From positions 23,583,001-23,647,000 of the forward strand of contig OX335645.2 in assembly GCA_946894095.1 (NCBI GenBank): DNA of 64,000 nt, in the 5' to 3' direction. Each line of letters opens with the position of its first letter. Position 1 is the stretch's first letter. The notes beneath the pieces are model-generated. The model was given only the letters and a program-made list of their open reading frames with translations. It made no database searches and was not told where the DNA came from. Source of the DNA: Incurvaria masculella (lineage: Eukaryota > Arthropoda > Insecta > Lepidoptera > Incurvariidae). Positions 1-11,971 of the stretch are shown here, one piece after another. The translations under genes and the position numbers were made by a program.

Positions 1-301
1 TTTCTCATTAGAAATCTGAAAGTAATTCGATTTCTAGATATAAGCAAAAATAGCATATATGCATAAACAAAAAATTCCATTTGCTTTTAGATTTCTACAT
101 TTAGTCAAAAAAGTTCGGAAATGGACACCGTTTCCGCAATGTATTTTGTATAGAAAAAGGAAACATACATTAACGAAAATAATTCAATTCCTAGACAAGG
201 AATCATAAATTGTAAGAATGACACTTATAATCGTCAGACTTAGTTAGTTAACTTGGGGTGCCTCGTCTAACTTTGCGATTTGGCTAGTACCAGGCCCTTA
301 A
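1..301 (-). mobile_element. piggyBac-like MITE, partial copy at window edge
   Basis: This segment is the reverse complement of 6610-6910 with about seven substitutions and no gaps over 301 bases, roughly 98% identity. It ends at 298-301 with TTAA directly after the element terminus GGCC. The full copy at 6610-7089 shows that this is one end of a short non-autonomous element; the other end of this copy lies before base 1. No transposase is encoded. The pairing with 6610-7089 could be mistaken for long terminal inverted repeats of one 6.9-kb element, but the complete right-hand copy argues for two independent insertions. Confidence 0.75.
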
Positions 302-603
302 AGATAAACACAACATGAATATGTAATAACTTTCACATTTTTATAAAAAATTAAGTTAAAGTAAATTTAAGATAAAATAAATTAAAAAAAAACAAAAGGG
401 CCTAATGATATGTCCTGCAAAAGATGGTGTGGTGCTCATTAAGTATTAAAAGTATCATATTCAAAGAATTTATATTAAAATTGAGATTATAAGTTGTAAG
501 TTTCAATTTTAAACTTTTCGCAAAACTTTTTTGAAGGAAAGTACGGAGGATGGCGGTTATATAATTAGTGAGAGCGTTCGATAAAGTTCATTAAAATTGC
601 GGC

Positions 604-697
604 ATATTCTATTGAGATTTGAACCCATAACCTCTCGCATGAAAGGCAAGTCTTCTATCCCCTACACCGCGAGCTGTACGAGTTTCGAAAAAGGCAC
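604..697 (-). mobile_element. tRNA-derived SINE head
   Basis: On the minus strand this reads like the first part of a tRNA. An A-box-like GGTGTAGGGG is followed by an anticodon-like hairpin with stem CTTGC/GCGAG and loop CTTTCAT, which would give a Glu-type TTC anticodon. The B-box-like stretch GGGTTCAAATCTC follows. The acceptor stem is not convincing and the flanks are not tRNA-like, so this is a SINE head or a tRNA pseudogene, not a working tRNA. The bases before it (302-603) are AT-rich and unrecognised. No copy of the shared SINE tail is seen next to it. Confidence 0.55.
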
Positions 698-3600
698 ACC
701 AAGAATAAATCTTCTCCAAAACTGCAATCACCTGTTAGCCCCAAAACGGTCATCAACCATCGAGCTACGTTTAAACGATAAAAGCATCATAATCACAAAG
801 CACTCCGTCAATAGCTAAAAGCTCCCACGGGCATGTGCCATTAGGCCAAATTGAGGAGCTTTTAGCCCGGAACAAAGATAATGGCCAAAATAAGCTCAGA
901 CACAAAGTATTAACTGTTTATCGGAGTAACTGTGCGACGGTCACGACACCAGTGCCAGTCACAATTTTCTCCAAGTTGTATTATTTTTTGTGTGTATAAC
1001 TTGACATGAATTTTGTAGTAGGGGTCCATAGAGTTATTAAACGATTAGAATGGCACGCCTTGACTTTATAACCTCTTTAATTGTGTAGCTCGAAAGGGAA
1101 AGTGATTTTCGTACTATTTAAAAGAATAACAACAATTATATTTAAATGTTACAATAAGAGTTAAATAAAACTAATAAAGATACACGTAAAAAATATACAT
1201 AGCCTAAATTCGATTATGTAGGTATAACAAAACTTCTACACGCAGCACATGACCTATGTATGAATATTAATCGCTGATTCTAAGCCGAGCCTATTTAATA
1301 ATTTTTTTAAGTGCCAAACATACCAAAAGAAGATTAAAAAGAAATGTTAAGAAATTTTAACTATTTTACAAATAAAAAAAATAAACCTTAAAAAACTTTA
1401 AATATAATGTTTGTGATGCTCATCCTGATTTAAGTATTATTTGAGTATTTACTTAAAAACAAAATTGATATTTTCCGTATTCATGAATAAAAACATACTT
1501 ATTAAAACTTTAATAAAAATAAATAACACAAAAAAACTGAACTTAGATGTTTCTATGAGATTCTTAAGCGCTGTCGAAAACGGATGCCATCAACTGTCAC
1601 GCCGGTGTTGACAGAACTCGATTCTATTATCCCCTTGATTGTGATAGTATTCAGGTTGACATAACTGTTCTGATCCGCTTCTAAATACTAGCGACATTCC
1701 GACTGCAGCCATCCGCCCGGAGATTAGCCTGTTCTGTACATACAAACAAGTTCAACGAGCAAACAAAGCCGCGTTCAAAATCATTACTAACGGAACCCTT
1801 ATTAAATCATTCATTCTTCTGCTCGTTTATCTGTCTGTTGCGGGCGTTTTTTTTTTAACTACTGAGTAGATATTTTTGAATCATTAACAAATGCTCTAAT
1901 TGAGCATATTATATTAACAAATAAATGCAAGCATTATTTTTGTTTTTATTCGCATTCTTTGATATAATTTAACAACATAATTATGAAACTAATGAAATAG
2001 TTTATTGACATGTAAAAAAGTATTTTAGCCAATAAAAGTAAATGACCTGATTTTTAATGCAATTGCGACAATCGGACGCAGTTTTGTTATAATAAATAAG
2101 CAAATTTAGCAATAAAAAATGAAATACCGTTAGGTGACGCAATTTTTTATGGTGCCATCTAATGGTATACAATTTCTAATGAAAATTTTCCTACGTTAGT
2201 ATTTTATGTTGTCGATCTGCCGTCGAGACGTGTCGATTGAAATCAGTCGATCTATTCTGAGGAGCGGCCGCCGAGTAGTTAATATAATTCGATACGCACA
2301 ATCGTGTTACATCTAGCACCGGTCAATATTTATGTTGACGAATCAAGCGGGTGACAGGCTCCCGACGGGTCGGGTGGATGTCGGGCGGTCTGGGTCGGTC
2401 CGACAAACCGGCTGCTGTGTGCTCACACCGTCTGGCTACGGTCTGCAACCAAATGATATGCCGAAACAATGGGAAATCCTTATCAAAACATTGTAACCGT
2501 TTTTGGCGTATTTTTTTGTATTATTTAATAAAGGCACAAGGACTTTACAACATTATGATAAAGCCCGACAAATTTTAATACTGTTACGTACGTGTACGTT
2601 TGACAGTCCATTAGCATCGTCAGGCAACTCTCATGTGTGGGCTTGGAGTATGCCACCGGCTGCAACTAAAATTAACTTATAATGTGTATTCCATTTATTA
2701 AATATTTTAAATTGTATTCTTGCAACTTTAAAGTAATCAGTAGAGACAGCATATTATTTTATCATTTAAGACATCTTAAAAGTTAACATCAATCATTTTC
2801 CGCACATTTTTATTACAATTTAAACCACGAACGATCGCTAATGTTAATTGTTGAGCTATGAATGAGTACCTAACTCGTTTACATATGATTGTATGCTGAC
2901 TGTACATCTTTTATTGCCATTTTGACAAGGGACGTAATTGAATGATGCTATCATTGATAAATTAATCGGAGCGGTGAGTCCCGTTCCGTGTTGATTTGCT
3001 GCTCCCCATACCTCTGACGCGTCGCTATTCTTATTCTAGAGTGTACAAATAAGTAACATTTGTCTTGCAATGCTTAAATAAGTGTGACTGGTGATTTTAT
3101 TCTAGAAGACGAGGAGATTTTTTTTTTACCTCAGGCAAAGATTGTTTTATTCATTAGTAAATCATTTAAATTTTTAAAAAAGCCCTTCCACACAATTCTT
3201 TGAATGTTTACCCTTAATTCACATTATGTAACAATTATGGAACATTCCATCAATTTGGTTCAGTGTTTTTTGTTCACATTAAATAATAAATGGCAGACAC
3301 CTAAAATGTTGAATCGTGCAGGTGCATAAAATTATATCATTTGTTAAATTTTTCTTTATCGATGTCTCATCTATTTATTCCTTTCATTTCATAGCAATTC
3401 ATCGTATTTTTTATTTGAGAAATAAACGGAACAGAAAAATAAACAAAATAATATAATAATAACTATACTACATAATTTTCTGTATTTGTTTCCCCTAAAA
3501 CATATTAAAATATTTATCATCGTAACAACGTTACGATGATAAATATTTTTACTAGAAACTTAAAAAAATATAATATATTTGCATTTGTGAAACATTAAAA

Positions 3601-5260
3601 AAACAAAAACGTTATGTACACTGAATACTAAGATAAAATATCATAATTAATTGTATCCTGCAGTTTGTTCGTAAACAAATTAAAGAATTGGAATCGCTCT
3701 AACATTTAGTTTATAGAAAAGTTCGAACCGCACCGTCCGCCGCACCGCTCTACATGCAAGCCCATGTTACGGGTTCTGCCATATGGTACTGTACCACACG
3801 AGTAGATCACCATCAGCCATCATTCCGACTACTATGAAGCCTGTTCTTATAGACAACAACGCTGAATCGACTGTGAATATATTATATTATATTGATGTCA
3901 GTGTATATTTTTTTAAATACTTTCAGTTATAGCCGTGTTTCATTATTTGAAAATATTGCTTATTTAAAAATGTACATCATCACGAGATTGTACGTTGATT
4001 TTAATTGCAAGTTGAGTTGGAAAACTTTTAACGCCTATTATTCTTACAATTCGAACTTCATTAAATAAAAAAAAAACGATTTGAATATTTTAATTTGAAG
4101 TCATTATAGTGCCAATTTTAAACAAGGTTTGTAAAGCTTCTTCGAATTACAAACAAAATTAAGCTTTCTTAATATTTAATTAAGCCTATTACTTTAACAC
4201 AATTTCATTCTATTCGCTAAGTATTTATTTATGGTTTAACTTTGTGTTTAATTTGTATTGAAAGCTATTTATTTAAATTATATTATTTATTTAAAGAAAA
4301 TATATAAATTAATAAAGAAAAACGATTTGATCATTATCATCATTAAATATTGCAGTGATTGAACGGATTCCATTTCCCTTTCCTCTTGAGCGAACAAATA
4401 TTGCTCGGCCAATCCGGGATAATTGCGAGGACACCGGAATTCCCTCATACTTTTATCATATTCCCTTGAATGACGATTTCGCCTGTGCTTATTTTTTTAC
4501 AATAGTTAGATTTGTTCAAATATGTATTAAGTACGCCTTATCGTCAGCAAACACTTTGACGGGTGACCCATTTCCGCAGGAACACACATACAAGCGGAAG
4601 TAACCTTGCCGAAATGTAATCCGCTACTCCAACCAACATTGACACTGAAGTGTCCATGAAATTATTTTAAAATATAAAAAACCCGACAGCGTAAAAAAAT
4701 GTAACTTAAAATTGACTTAGTAAAGGAACTGAAAAGATAGAAACAAGTTGAAAAATTAAATATTTGTTGTGTTTGAATGATCATGGTTGACAGTGTTTAC
4801 AAACGCAGTCGGAGGCATCAAATAGGCCCGTACGTTCCATAGTAAATGACTAGCGATTTTATGGATTATTTCGGTGGAGCAAGAAAATACGTGGTGGGGG
4901 AAGTTCCAATATCCTATCTTTTATTTTTATGTCTAAAGTGAGGTTTTTTTTTCTCGTTCTCGGTGTCACGAATCATCATGAAATTTACATAGGTACACTT
5001 TCAATGAATTTAATAACAAAAAAATATAAATCATAGTTAATGTATTTGATGCACAATATGAATTATATAATGATATATTATATATTTCCCAATACATTCC
5101 ATTATTAATGACTAGCGATTTTCTTAGTGATATGGGTATAGCAAAAATATACTTATTGAGACAAATTATAATCCCCTGTCATATAAATTATATCGCAAGA
5201 TACTTGCTTTGGAAAATAATTATTTGTTTGAAATAATGCGTAACATGATTCGTGTAGATT
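698..5260. other. AT-rich stretch without recognisable genes
   Basis: No frame above about 80 codons, no transposon protein and no repeat shared with the rest of the window was recognised here. A GC-richer patch lies at about 2215-2450. The one structured feature is the hairpin at 3507-3549, listed separately. Confidence 0.5.
3507..3549. repeat. perfect 20-bp hairpin
   Basis: The arm AAAATATTTATCATCGTAAC at 3507-3526 is followed by a 3-base loop (AAC) and its exact reverse complement at 3530-3549. The flanks are plain AT-rich DNA. A loop this short and a perfect stem do not resemble an animal microRNA precursor. Confidence 0.9.
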
Positions 5261-5565
5261 TATTAGGGTTCCGTATCCAAAGGGTGCCAACGGAATCCTA
5301 TTACTAAGCCTCCGCTGTCCGTCCGTCCGACCATCCGTCCGTCCGTCCATGCGTCGATCCGTCCATCCGTCCGTCCGTCCGTCCAGGGGTCCGTCCGTCC
5401 GTCCATCACAGGACTTTATCTCATGAACCGTAATAGGTAGGCAGCTGACATTTTCACAGAGTGTATATGAAACTTGTGTATAAAAAAACTTGAATTGTGT
5501 GTTAAATCTTGTACGATTGTACGGAATCCTTTGTGAGCGAGTCCGACTCGCACTTAGCCGGTTTT
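5261..5565 (+). mobile_element. microsatellite-bearing Helentron-like element (HINE), copy 1
   Basis: It opens with TTAGGGTTCCGTA, then an imperfect GTCC-repeat microsatellite (about 5315-5405) and a conserved core that includes ATCTCATGAACCGTAATAGG. It closes with the inverted subterminal motif GTACGGAATCC, the palindromic stem GCGAGTCCGACTCGC and the end TTAGCCGGTTTT. Subterminal inverted repeats, a central microsatellite, a 3' hairpin and T-rich borders are the known layout of Helentron-associated (HINE/DINE-like) elements. The microsatellite is interrupted, so this is an older copy. A 147-codon minus frame across it is only the translated microsatellite. Confidence 0.85.
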
Positions 5566-6609
5566 CCTCAAGTTGAACATGGATTACCTTCGACACGCAA
5601 GGTGGACAATGTTATTATTATTCTATTATGATTGACAATTTTCAAGTTTTTTTAAAAGTTAAATACAAACATTTTATTCATTATCCTATCTACAACTCGC
5701 AGAATGTAAACATCACTATATTTTAAATATGTTAAATTAGAAATGTTTATTTTGTTTTTTCGTTTATCAATCTAAAAAATAACTAAGTAATTTAAAACAT
5801 CGAGCAAGAAAATATGAGACACATCTAGCAAAACTGCAAAGCTTTAGGCCCAAAATATAATGTAACGCATAATTTCACGTACTTTTTAAAATTATTTTTA
5901 GATATTGGTTCGTGATTGACTGTTAGAATAAAATTTTAGAAAAGTATTCATGCTATGGTAGAAACGCTGTTACATACCTTTAAATTTCAACATTACATTC
6001 ATAAATGTCTTAATCGCTTAAGTTCTGTACATTCGAGTACATCGACGTGATAAGTGTCAATTATGTTAAGTTTGATAAGGGCGTAAGTAAAATTACATTT
6101 AATAATAGACTGAGCGAATCGCAATTGTACCGCCTCCGTTTTAGTTTGGGCAAAAATGCTTAAATATGTCCGGCTGTTCTCTACAGATGGCACCCACCCA
6201 ACCGAATCTCGTGAAATTTTAGGAGCAGGTTAGATCATTATATGTTATTTTTGCGACCCTGTTTTTGGAAACTTGACTCGCGAGGTCTACAACTCAGAGA
6301 GCCACTACAATGAAGTTCGATTATCACAAAAATATTGATTTGTAGGTTGATTAGTCGACTGCAAGTCTCTGATACTTTGATTTCTCAAATCATTCAGAAT
6401 GAGATCATCAGATATTATCCATTATTGGTTTCAACTTTCGGTAGATGATCAATGTATCGTTCGTCTTTTTCAAAGTTTGTTTCCTAAATATATAAAATGT
6501 TTCATGGACACAAAAAAAAATTGCATGCCGAGCTATCACGAAGCATCGATCTTGTTCTCTCCGTGTCTCCTAAAAGGCAACGCGCCCCGGAAGAGTTAAC
6601 AGTAGCCGC
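5566..6609. other. AT-rich stretch, nothing recognised
   Basis: No coding region or shared repeat was identified. Small frames of 64-66 codons here have no recognisable similarity to any protein. Confidence 0.5.
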
Positions 6610-7089
6610 TTAAGGGCCTGGTACTAGCCAAATCGCAAAGTTAGACGAGGCACCCCAAGTTAACTAACTAAGTCTGACGATTATAAGTGTCATCCTTACA
6701 ATATATGATTCCTTGTCTAGGAATCGAATGATTTTCGTTAATGTATGTTTCCTTTTTCTATACAAAATACATTGCGGAAACGGTGTCCATTTCCGAACTT
6801 TTTTGACTAAATGTAGAAATCTAAAAGCAAATGGAATTTTTTGTTTATGCATATATGCTGTTTTTGCTTACATCTAGAAATCGAATGACTTTCAGATTTC
6901 TAATGAGAAAAATCAACTTTTTTTATTTTTATTATTATTTAAATAAATGATGGAATAAAAAAATATTAACAATCCATTATCAGTCTGGAGTTCTATTTGG
7001 ATTTGCTGAAGCGTTTCACTACATATTATTACATTTGTTAAAAAGTGCATTTGTATGGCGCGAGTAGTTGGCTAGTCCTAGCGCCTTAA
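6610..7089 (+). mobile_element. piggyBac-like MITE, complete copy
   Basis: TTAA at 6610-6613 is followed by GGGCCTGGTACTAGCC. The far end reads GGCTAGTCCTAGCGCC followed by TTAA at 7086-7089. The ends form imperfect inverted repeats (12 of 16 positions), and the TTAA duplications are the hallmark of the piggyBac superfamily. The 472-bp interior encodes no transposase; a 62-codon minus frame at 6664-6852 has no recognisable domain and is broken in the other copy at 1-301. Assignment to piggyBac rests on TTAA and the termini only. Confidence 0.75.
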
Positions 7090-7770
7090 GATTGTTTTTT
7101 CTAAACATATTAAAAACTTTCGCCGTCACGGATAGGGTTAATTAATCACGCTCCAAACCGCTCCGGCACCGCTCCGGGCCCGGGGCGGCGACAATTTGTC
7201 ATTACAATGGCCTCCGGTTCGTTGCAATTAATGCGTGTGCGCAGCTACCGGCGCGGCGGCGGCGGCGGCAGGCGCGACGAACGCTCCGATTGAGACCAGT
7301 TGGAGCATGCTTTATGGTGCCAGACGCCACAGTAACTAGCCTAATGATACGGGAAATGAGTTTAGTGTTCTGCTATGAGCGCTTATAGAGTAACGATGAA
7401 TCGATCGAGAAGACGAGGTCCTCGTATCTGTCGGGTTTTGAGGGCTTTGTGCATCGTTGGTTTTTAGCGTTAAGATCACCTCATAAATAAATATTTTTTC
7501 TTTGAAATATAACCTTTCATGGATCAAAACCAACCAATGGTATTTTCGGTAATCATTTTCAGAAAAAAAAATGTGTATTAGACGAATTTGAGTTTTCCCT
7601 GCAGCGTATCAAATCAACGTAACCAGTCAAGCGTTAACATGGAATAAATTCGCCTTCGCCTTTTAATTATTTTGCAATCTAATAATAAATTAGCTTCTAG
7701 CTTTTTCTCAAAAAATACGACGTTTTAAGCAATAGTATAAATGTATTTTTTCAAAAATTTCATACGCTAA
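7090..7770. other. no gene seen; GC-rich patch with GGC run
   Basis: A GC-rich island at about 7155-7300 contains a short (GGC)n run. It could be a conserved regulatory sequence, but no motif proves it. The remainder is AT-rich and unrecognised. Confidence 0.4.
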
Positions 7771-7785
7771 TAGGACAAAACGCGC

Positions 7786-7855
7786 GTGACCGACGGACAC
7801 CAGAGACAGACCACAAGGATCCCTTTTTTCGCTTTTTGCAACGGGACCCTTAAAA
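7786..7855 (-). mobile_element. end fragment of a second microsatellite-associated element
   Basis: Read on the minus strand it starts TTTTAAGGGTCCCGTTGC, passes through GATCCTTGTGG and reaches a short degenerate GTCTCTG/GTCGGTC stretch. This resembles the start of the element at 31817-31965 (CTTTAAGGTTCC...ACCACATTGTTGTCTGTC). It is a decayed fragment with low certainty. Confidence 0.4.
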
Positions 7856-8187
7856 TCAGTAATTAGATATCACAACAGGATAATGCATTCATTTTATTTT
7901 GTAAGGCGAGATGATCTTGTATCATATCGCCTCATTCACAGCAGCCGCCCTAGGGCGGCCATCCGCCTAAGTTAGCCAACCACGCTTAAATTCGCTAAAC
8001 AAGCGGATATCAGTCGACATTTAAAATCGTACATAATCATCGTAGGTAAATGTTCTTGTTGTAGATAATTTTTTCATTGAAATAATATTTAAATCATGTT
8101 CCTCAAAAAATTTGGAGTGAAATTGTAATTTGGAATATTGTGGTTTTTTTTGTAACGAATAGTAATAGTATTATTTGACATGAAAAG
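7856..8187. other. nothing recognised
   Basis: AT-rich flank before the tandem array; no gene or shared repeat seen. Confidence 0.4.
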
Positions 8188-9063
8188 CCAGTGTCCCATA
8201 AAAAAAGTGTTAGATGCTGAGGCTATACCAAACAACCGACAGGTACATATGCTTATTTGTCTCCAGAGTCGACCACCGAATGGCTCATCTATCTATCACG
8301 CGAACAGAACTGAGTCGTTTCAACTACCCAAGATCGGTAACTCTATTTCCAATACCGCCTCTATAACTCACAGGCACCGATCAGCTTCAAATATTCAAAC
8401 CGGCCAGTGTCCCATAAACAAAAAGTGTTAGATGCTAAGTCTATACCAAACAATCGATAGGTACAAATGCTTATTTGTCTCCAGAGTCGACCACCGAATG
8501 GCTCATCTATCTATCACGCGAACAGAACTGAGTCGTGTCAACTACCCAAGATCGGTAACTCTATTTCCAATACCGCCTCTATAACTCACAGGCACCGATA
8601 AGCTTCAAATATTCAAACCGGCCAGTGTCCCATAAACAAAAAGTGTTAGATGCTAAGTCTATACCAAACAATCGATAGGTACAAATGCTTATTTGTCTCC
8701 AGAGTCGACCACCGAATCGCTCATCTATCTATCACGCGAACCGAACTGAGTCGTTTCAACTACCCAAGATTGGTAACTCTGTTTCCAATACCGCCTCTAT
8801 AACTCACTGGCACCGATAAGCTTGAAATATTCAAACCGGCCAGTGTCCCATAAACAAAAAGTGTTCGATACTGAGGTTATACCAAACGACCGATAAGTAC
8901 ATATGCTCATTTGTCTCCAGAGTCGACCACCGAATCGGTGGTCGACTCTGGAGACATCTATCACGCGAACTGAACTGAGCCGTTTCAACTACCCAAGATC
9001 GGTAACTCTGTTCCCAATACCGCCTCTATAACTCACAGGCACCGATAAGTTTGAAATATTCAT
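8188..9063 (+). repeat. tandem array, four units of about 218 bp
   Basis: Units begin with GCCAGTGTCCCATAAA at 8188, 8403, 8621 and 8839, giving periods of 215, 218 and 218. Each unit carries TTGTCTCCAGAGTCGACC, CTATCACGCGAAC, CTACCCAAGAT and ACCGCCTCTATAACTCAC, and ends with GAAATATTCA or CAAATATTCA. Units 2 and 3 are nearly identical; units 1 and 4 differ more. An 83-codon frame crossing unit 1 is not conserved between units, so the array is probably noncoding. It is a minisatellite or a short satellite patch. The fourth unit carries an extra palindrome, listed separately. Confidence 0.9.
8913..8955. repeat. 43-bp palindrome inside the fourth tandem unit
   Basis: GTCTCCAGAGTCGACCACCG plus one base forms a 21-base arm, followed by a single spacer base and its exact reverse complement. 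In the other units this site reads on into CTCATCTATCTATCACG. Here about 7 bases of that sequence are replaced by an 18-base inverted copy of the sequence just upstream. Confidence 0.9.
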
Positions 9064-11059
9064 AGGCTCATACGAGCCGGTGCCGCGATCTGCGGGCGAG
9101 TAATCGATTTCTCACAGCGCGCCGCGATGAAAGTGTCGGATAGCGGCTCCGAGAACATTGCGAGGATGGGCCCCGGCTGGTACGAATGTGCTCTCCATTC
9201 ACGAACGCGCTTTCATTTGAATAGTTCAATTGGTGGACGATTAAGGTAGAGACACAATGAAATGGCGGTGTCTGTAAATATTAATCTTATACGCGGACTA
9301 GATGTACATATTTGGATCATCGCGAATATTACTAGCATTCATATGATGTTGCTTCATAAAGTTTCGAGTTAGCAAGTAATCCTTGTGATTCCTATCTGTC
9401 CTGTCACATTTTTGTACCCTTTATTCTGCAAACTATAAAAAAATTTAGACATTAATAAGTAATAAGTGTAGCAAATATTTTAATAGTAAAATTAAGTCAG
9501 TTTCCAAGTTTTTTTTTCAAGACTTTTGATAATAATTTCAAAGAAAATCATAAAGTAGTTACATTTTGTTTTCACAGTAAAATGATTCAAGAGCGAAACA
9601 TCGCCTCCCCGTGCTAATGTGCTCAAAAATTCCGTTCGTTAAGTCAGTTTCCACTCACATAGACACTCCAGTACGTCTGCGACTATGTTTGTATGTGGCA
9701 TGCAAGTTAAAGTTGGGTTGGTATTTTTTTTTAAATGGAGACAGCTGGTTCCATAATAGGCGTGCTAGATGGCATATCTCGTTTCTTCTGTCTGTCACTG
9801 TGGCTGTGCCGAGAGACCAAAGATGCTCATAAAAGCCAAATAAAAATCACTTTGCGAAATCACGTTCAGCGAGGCACCGAACTTGTTTGGAATCGTTTGA
9901 AAACTCCTGTATTGTAGGTATGAGGGAAGACATTTGCTAGCAAACAGATCCATACCCTGGCGGTGCGACAGAGAAATGAGTTTGAGAAACAGTGACATCT
10001 GCGTCTGGTGGAAGGAACCCATAGAGCAAAGTCCATGAGCCTAAAATCCTTTTGTAGCTTAGATATGTCGTAAGATATTGGGGTAATCTAATCATCATTT
10101 TTGTATCGTAACTAAACATCATTTTTGTTGCTGCTGACAAGACAATAAATAAAATTTGAGAACAACAGTTTGAATACTTCGGAAATTATAAGGGCATTTC
10201 AGACTAAAGAAGTACAAAAGTCAGTAAGATAAAATAGTCCCTTCCTGATAATGGTAGATCGGAATAGGAAATGGGATGGTGTTAAACAATAATTAATTAA
10301 ATCCTATAATACTGGGTACATTAAACACGTTCACACGTGGCATATTTACCTTAAACCATTGAAACAGGAGCAAAACCTTAAATAACGTAATGCAATAACG
10401 TTATCTTGTGTTTACCTGACCCACAGCTTAAAACCTTAGTCATTATTCGTTATTAATATCTAACCATTTCAAAGGCCAGTAAGTATGTCGCAACATCGCT
10501 CAGCTCAGCTCCAGACATATCTCACGAACAATTAAACATGTCATATTGACCTGTCGAGACTCAGGCGCATGAATTAGCCGCACTCGGTCCGCCACACACA
10601 ACGCCACTTAATTTATCAATTAACATACATTTAAATGACAATAATTGGCCTTCACATTGCTGTTCATATTGTTTCTCAGCCGTGCCTATTCTCGACAAAT
10701 CGCGACTGGTAAAGATATTAAGGAAATACGCCCACATGACCTCTGACTCGAAGTAGATTTACAGTTATGCCCTATTAACCTTAAACCATTATTCCTTTTG
10801 AGGGTTCCTTATATAAGGGTAGCGAGAAATATAAACACCCTTTAACTTTTCAAGGCTGTAATCAAGGTAATAGTTGTTTAATTATCACTTTACACTTTTC
10901 TTATCAAATACATATCCACCCAAAACGACCCCATCAGCCGTCTGTCCGTTTTCCCGCGCCTTTCTTTTTGTTTTTCTCTCTCTGTGTTGCCAATGTTTAA
11001 ATATGGTAAATTGCATGCGATCACTTCTAACGTTTCTTTAGAAAACATGGTAAAACCTT
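9064..11059. other. long stretch without recognisable genes
   Basis: A GC-rich patch follows the array (9064-9190). A short segment at about 9749-9792 (GGCGTGCTAGATGGCATATC) resembles segments at 51061-51110 and 56421-56475, so an unnamed dispersed repeat passes here. Small overlapping frames at 9611-10140 do not resemble known proteins. Confidence 0.45.
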
Positions 11060-11256
11060 ACACTTACCCAACGGGTGAAAATTAAACCGTATTACTGCCT
11101 CGCTGTCCGGGTATCGCAATGGGTAAAATAAAAAAAAATAAAAAATTAAATGGCGGCCTCATACAAAAAACGATACTTTTTTGTGTTCAATCTTGTACGA
11201 TGGTACGGAACCCCTCGGTGTGCGAGTCCGACTCGCACTTGACCGGTTTTTTTTTT
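11060..11256 (+). mobile_element. HINE-like element, copy 2, internally deleted
   Basis: The 5' side matches the family (ACCCAACGGGTGAAAA, then ATTACTGCCTCGCTGTCCG). The microsatellite and most of the core are missing. The 3' side is intact: TCTTGTACGATGGTACGGAA, GCGAGTCCGACTCGC, then TGACCGGTTTT. The internal deletion starts at the microsatellite. Confidence 0.75.
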
Positions 11257-11312
11257 CGATTTTTGGATAATTACGCTTCTAGCCACCATTGAAGATAATG
11301 GGTCATCGTCGC

Positions 11313-11565
11313 CCCGTTCATTCACAATTTTCTTTCTCTTTTTGAGTTGGATAAGTGCATTTCATAACAAATACGAGCTGCTCCATGGTTCGGAATCAAT
11401 TTACACCTTTAGGTCCCCTCAGCCTACTATGAGCCTGCCTGGGTTGGTACCATCGCATTGAATGAAATTATGGTCGCAGTGGTAGTAAAAATCCATCCAG
11501 TTCAATGTAGCCGCGCTCATAAAGGGAAAGTCCTGGCATAGAACCTAATTACTACGGGAACCAGT
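11313..11565 (+). mobile_element. tRNA-headed SINE, 5'-truncated copy
   Basis: The body matches the tRNA-headed SINE copies elsewhere: GAGTTGGATAAGTGCA, GAGCTGCTCCATGGTTCGGA, GGGTTGGTACCATCGCATTG, ATCCATCCAGTTCAATGTAG and GTCCTGGCATAG. The tRNA-like head is absent or too decayed to see, and the copy stops before the A-rich tail. Confidence 0.75.
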
Positions 11566-11971
11566 CTTAATTTTTTTAGCTGAGGTACAACCGGCCGCGC
11601 GTTTTCCGTGGATCCTGGATCATCTCTTCTCTAATTACCTAGAGGACCACTTTGTCCTTTTATCCAAGCGTGCACAGAAAAACAGGAGTAACGATCGAAA
11701 CTGTGGCGTTAGCGTAGCCACGTTTAACTCTAATTAGTGCGCTTACGAATTCGGAACGCACATCATCGAATGTTCGTTGCACTTATAGCGTGTCGTTGCA
11801 ACTTAGTAGTAGTAAGCGAATGGGAAAGAAAACTCAAAGCTTATTGTAGATGTCGCACGATCGACCTCACCTTAAAAACGTCAAAACTGACATTGCTGTC
11901 AATTTTAATTTATGAGTTTTTATATGAAAGAGATACTTAGAAAAAGCATGATGCAGTTAGAATAAGGTTTT
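11566..11971. other. nothing recognised
   Basis: No gene or shared repeat seen. A 67-codon frame at 11737-11940 has no recognisable domain. Confidence 0.4.

Noticed and set aside
3507..3549. MicroRNA precursor candidates among the perfect hairpins
   Set aside because: Loops of one to five bases and fully paired short stems do not fit animal precursors, which have longer imperfect stems; only 21563 and 44710 were kept as worth a small-RNA check.
1..6910. 6.9-kb element with 300-bp terminal inverted repeats
   Set aside because: The right-hand copy continues to a second end with its own TTAA at 7086-7089, so the repeats are two separate MITE insertions.
8180..8431. 83-codon frame in the tandem array as a repeat protein
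   Set aside because: Unit lengths of 215 and 218 break the frame from unit to unit and stops appear in later units.
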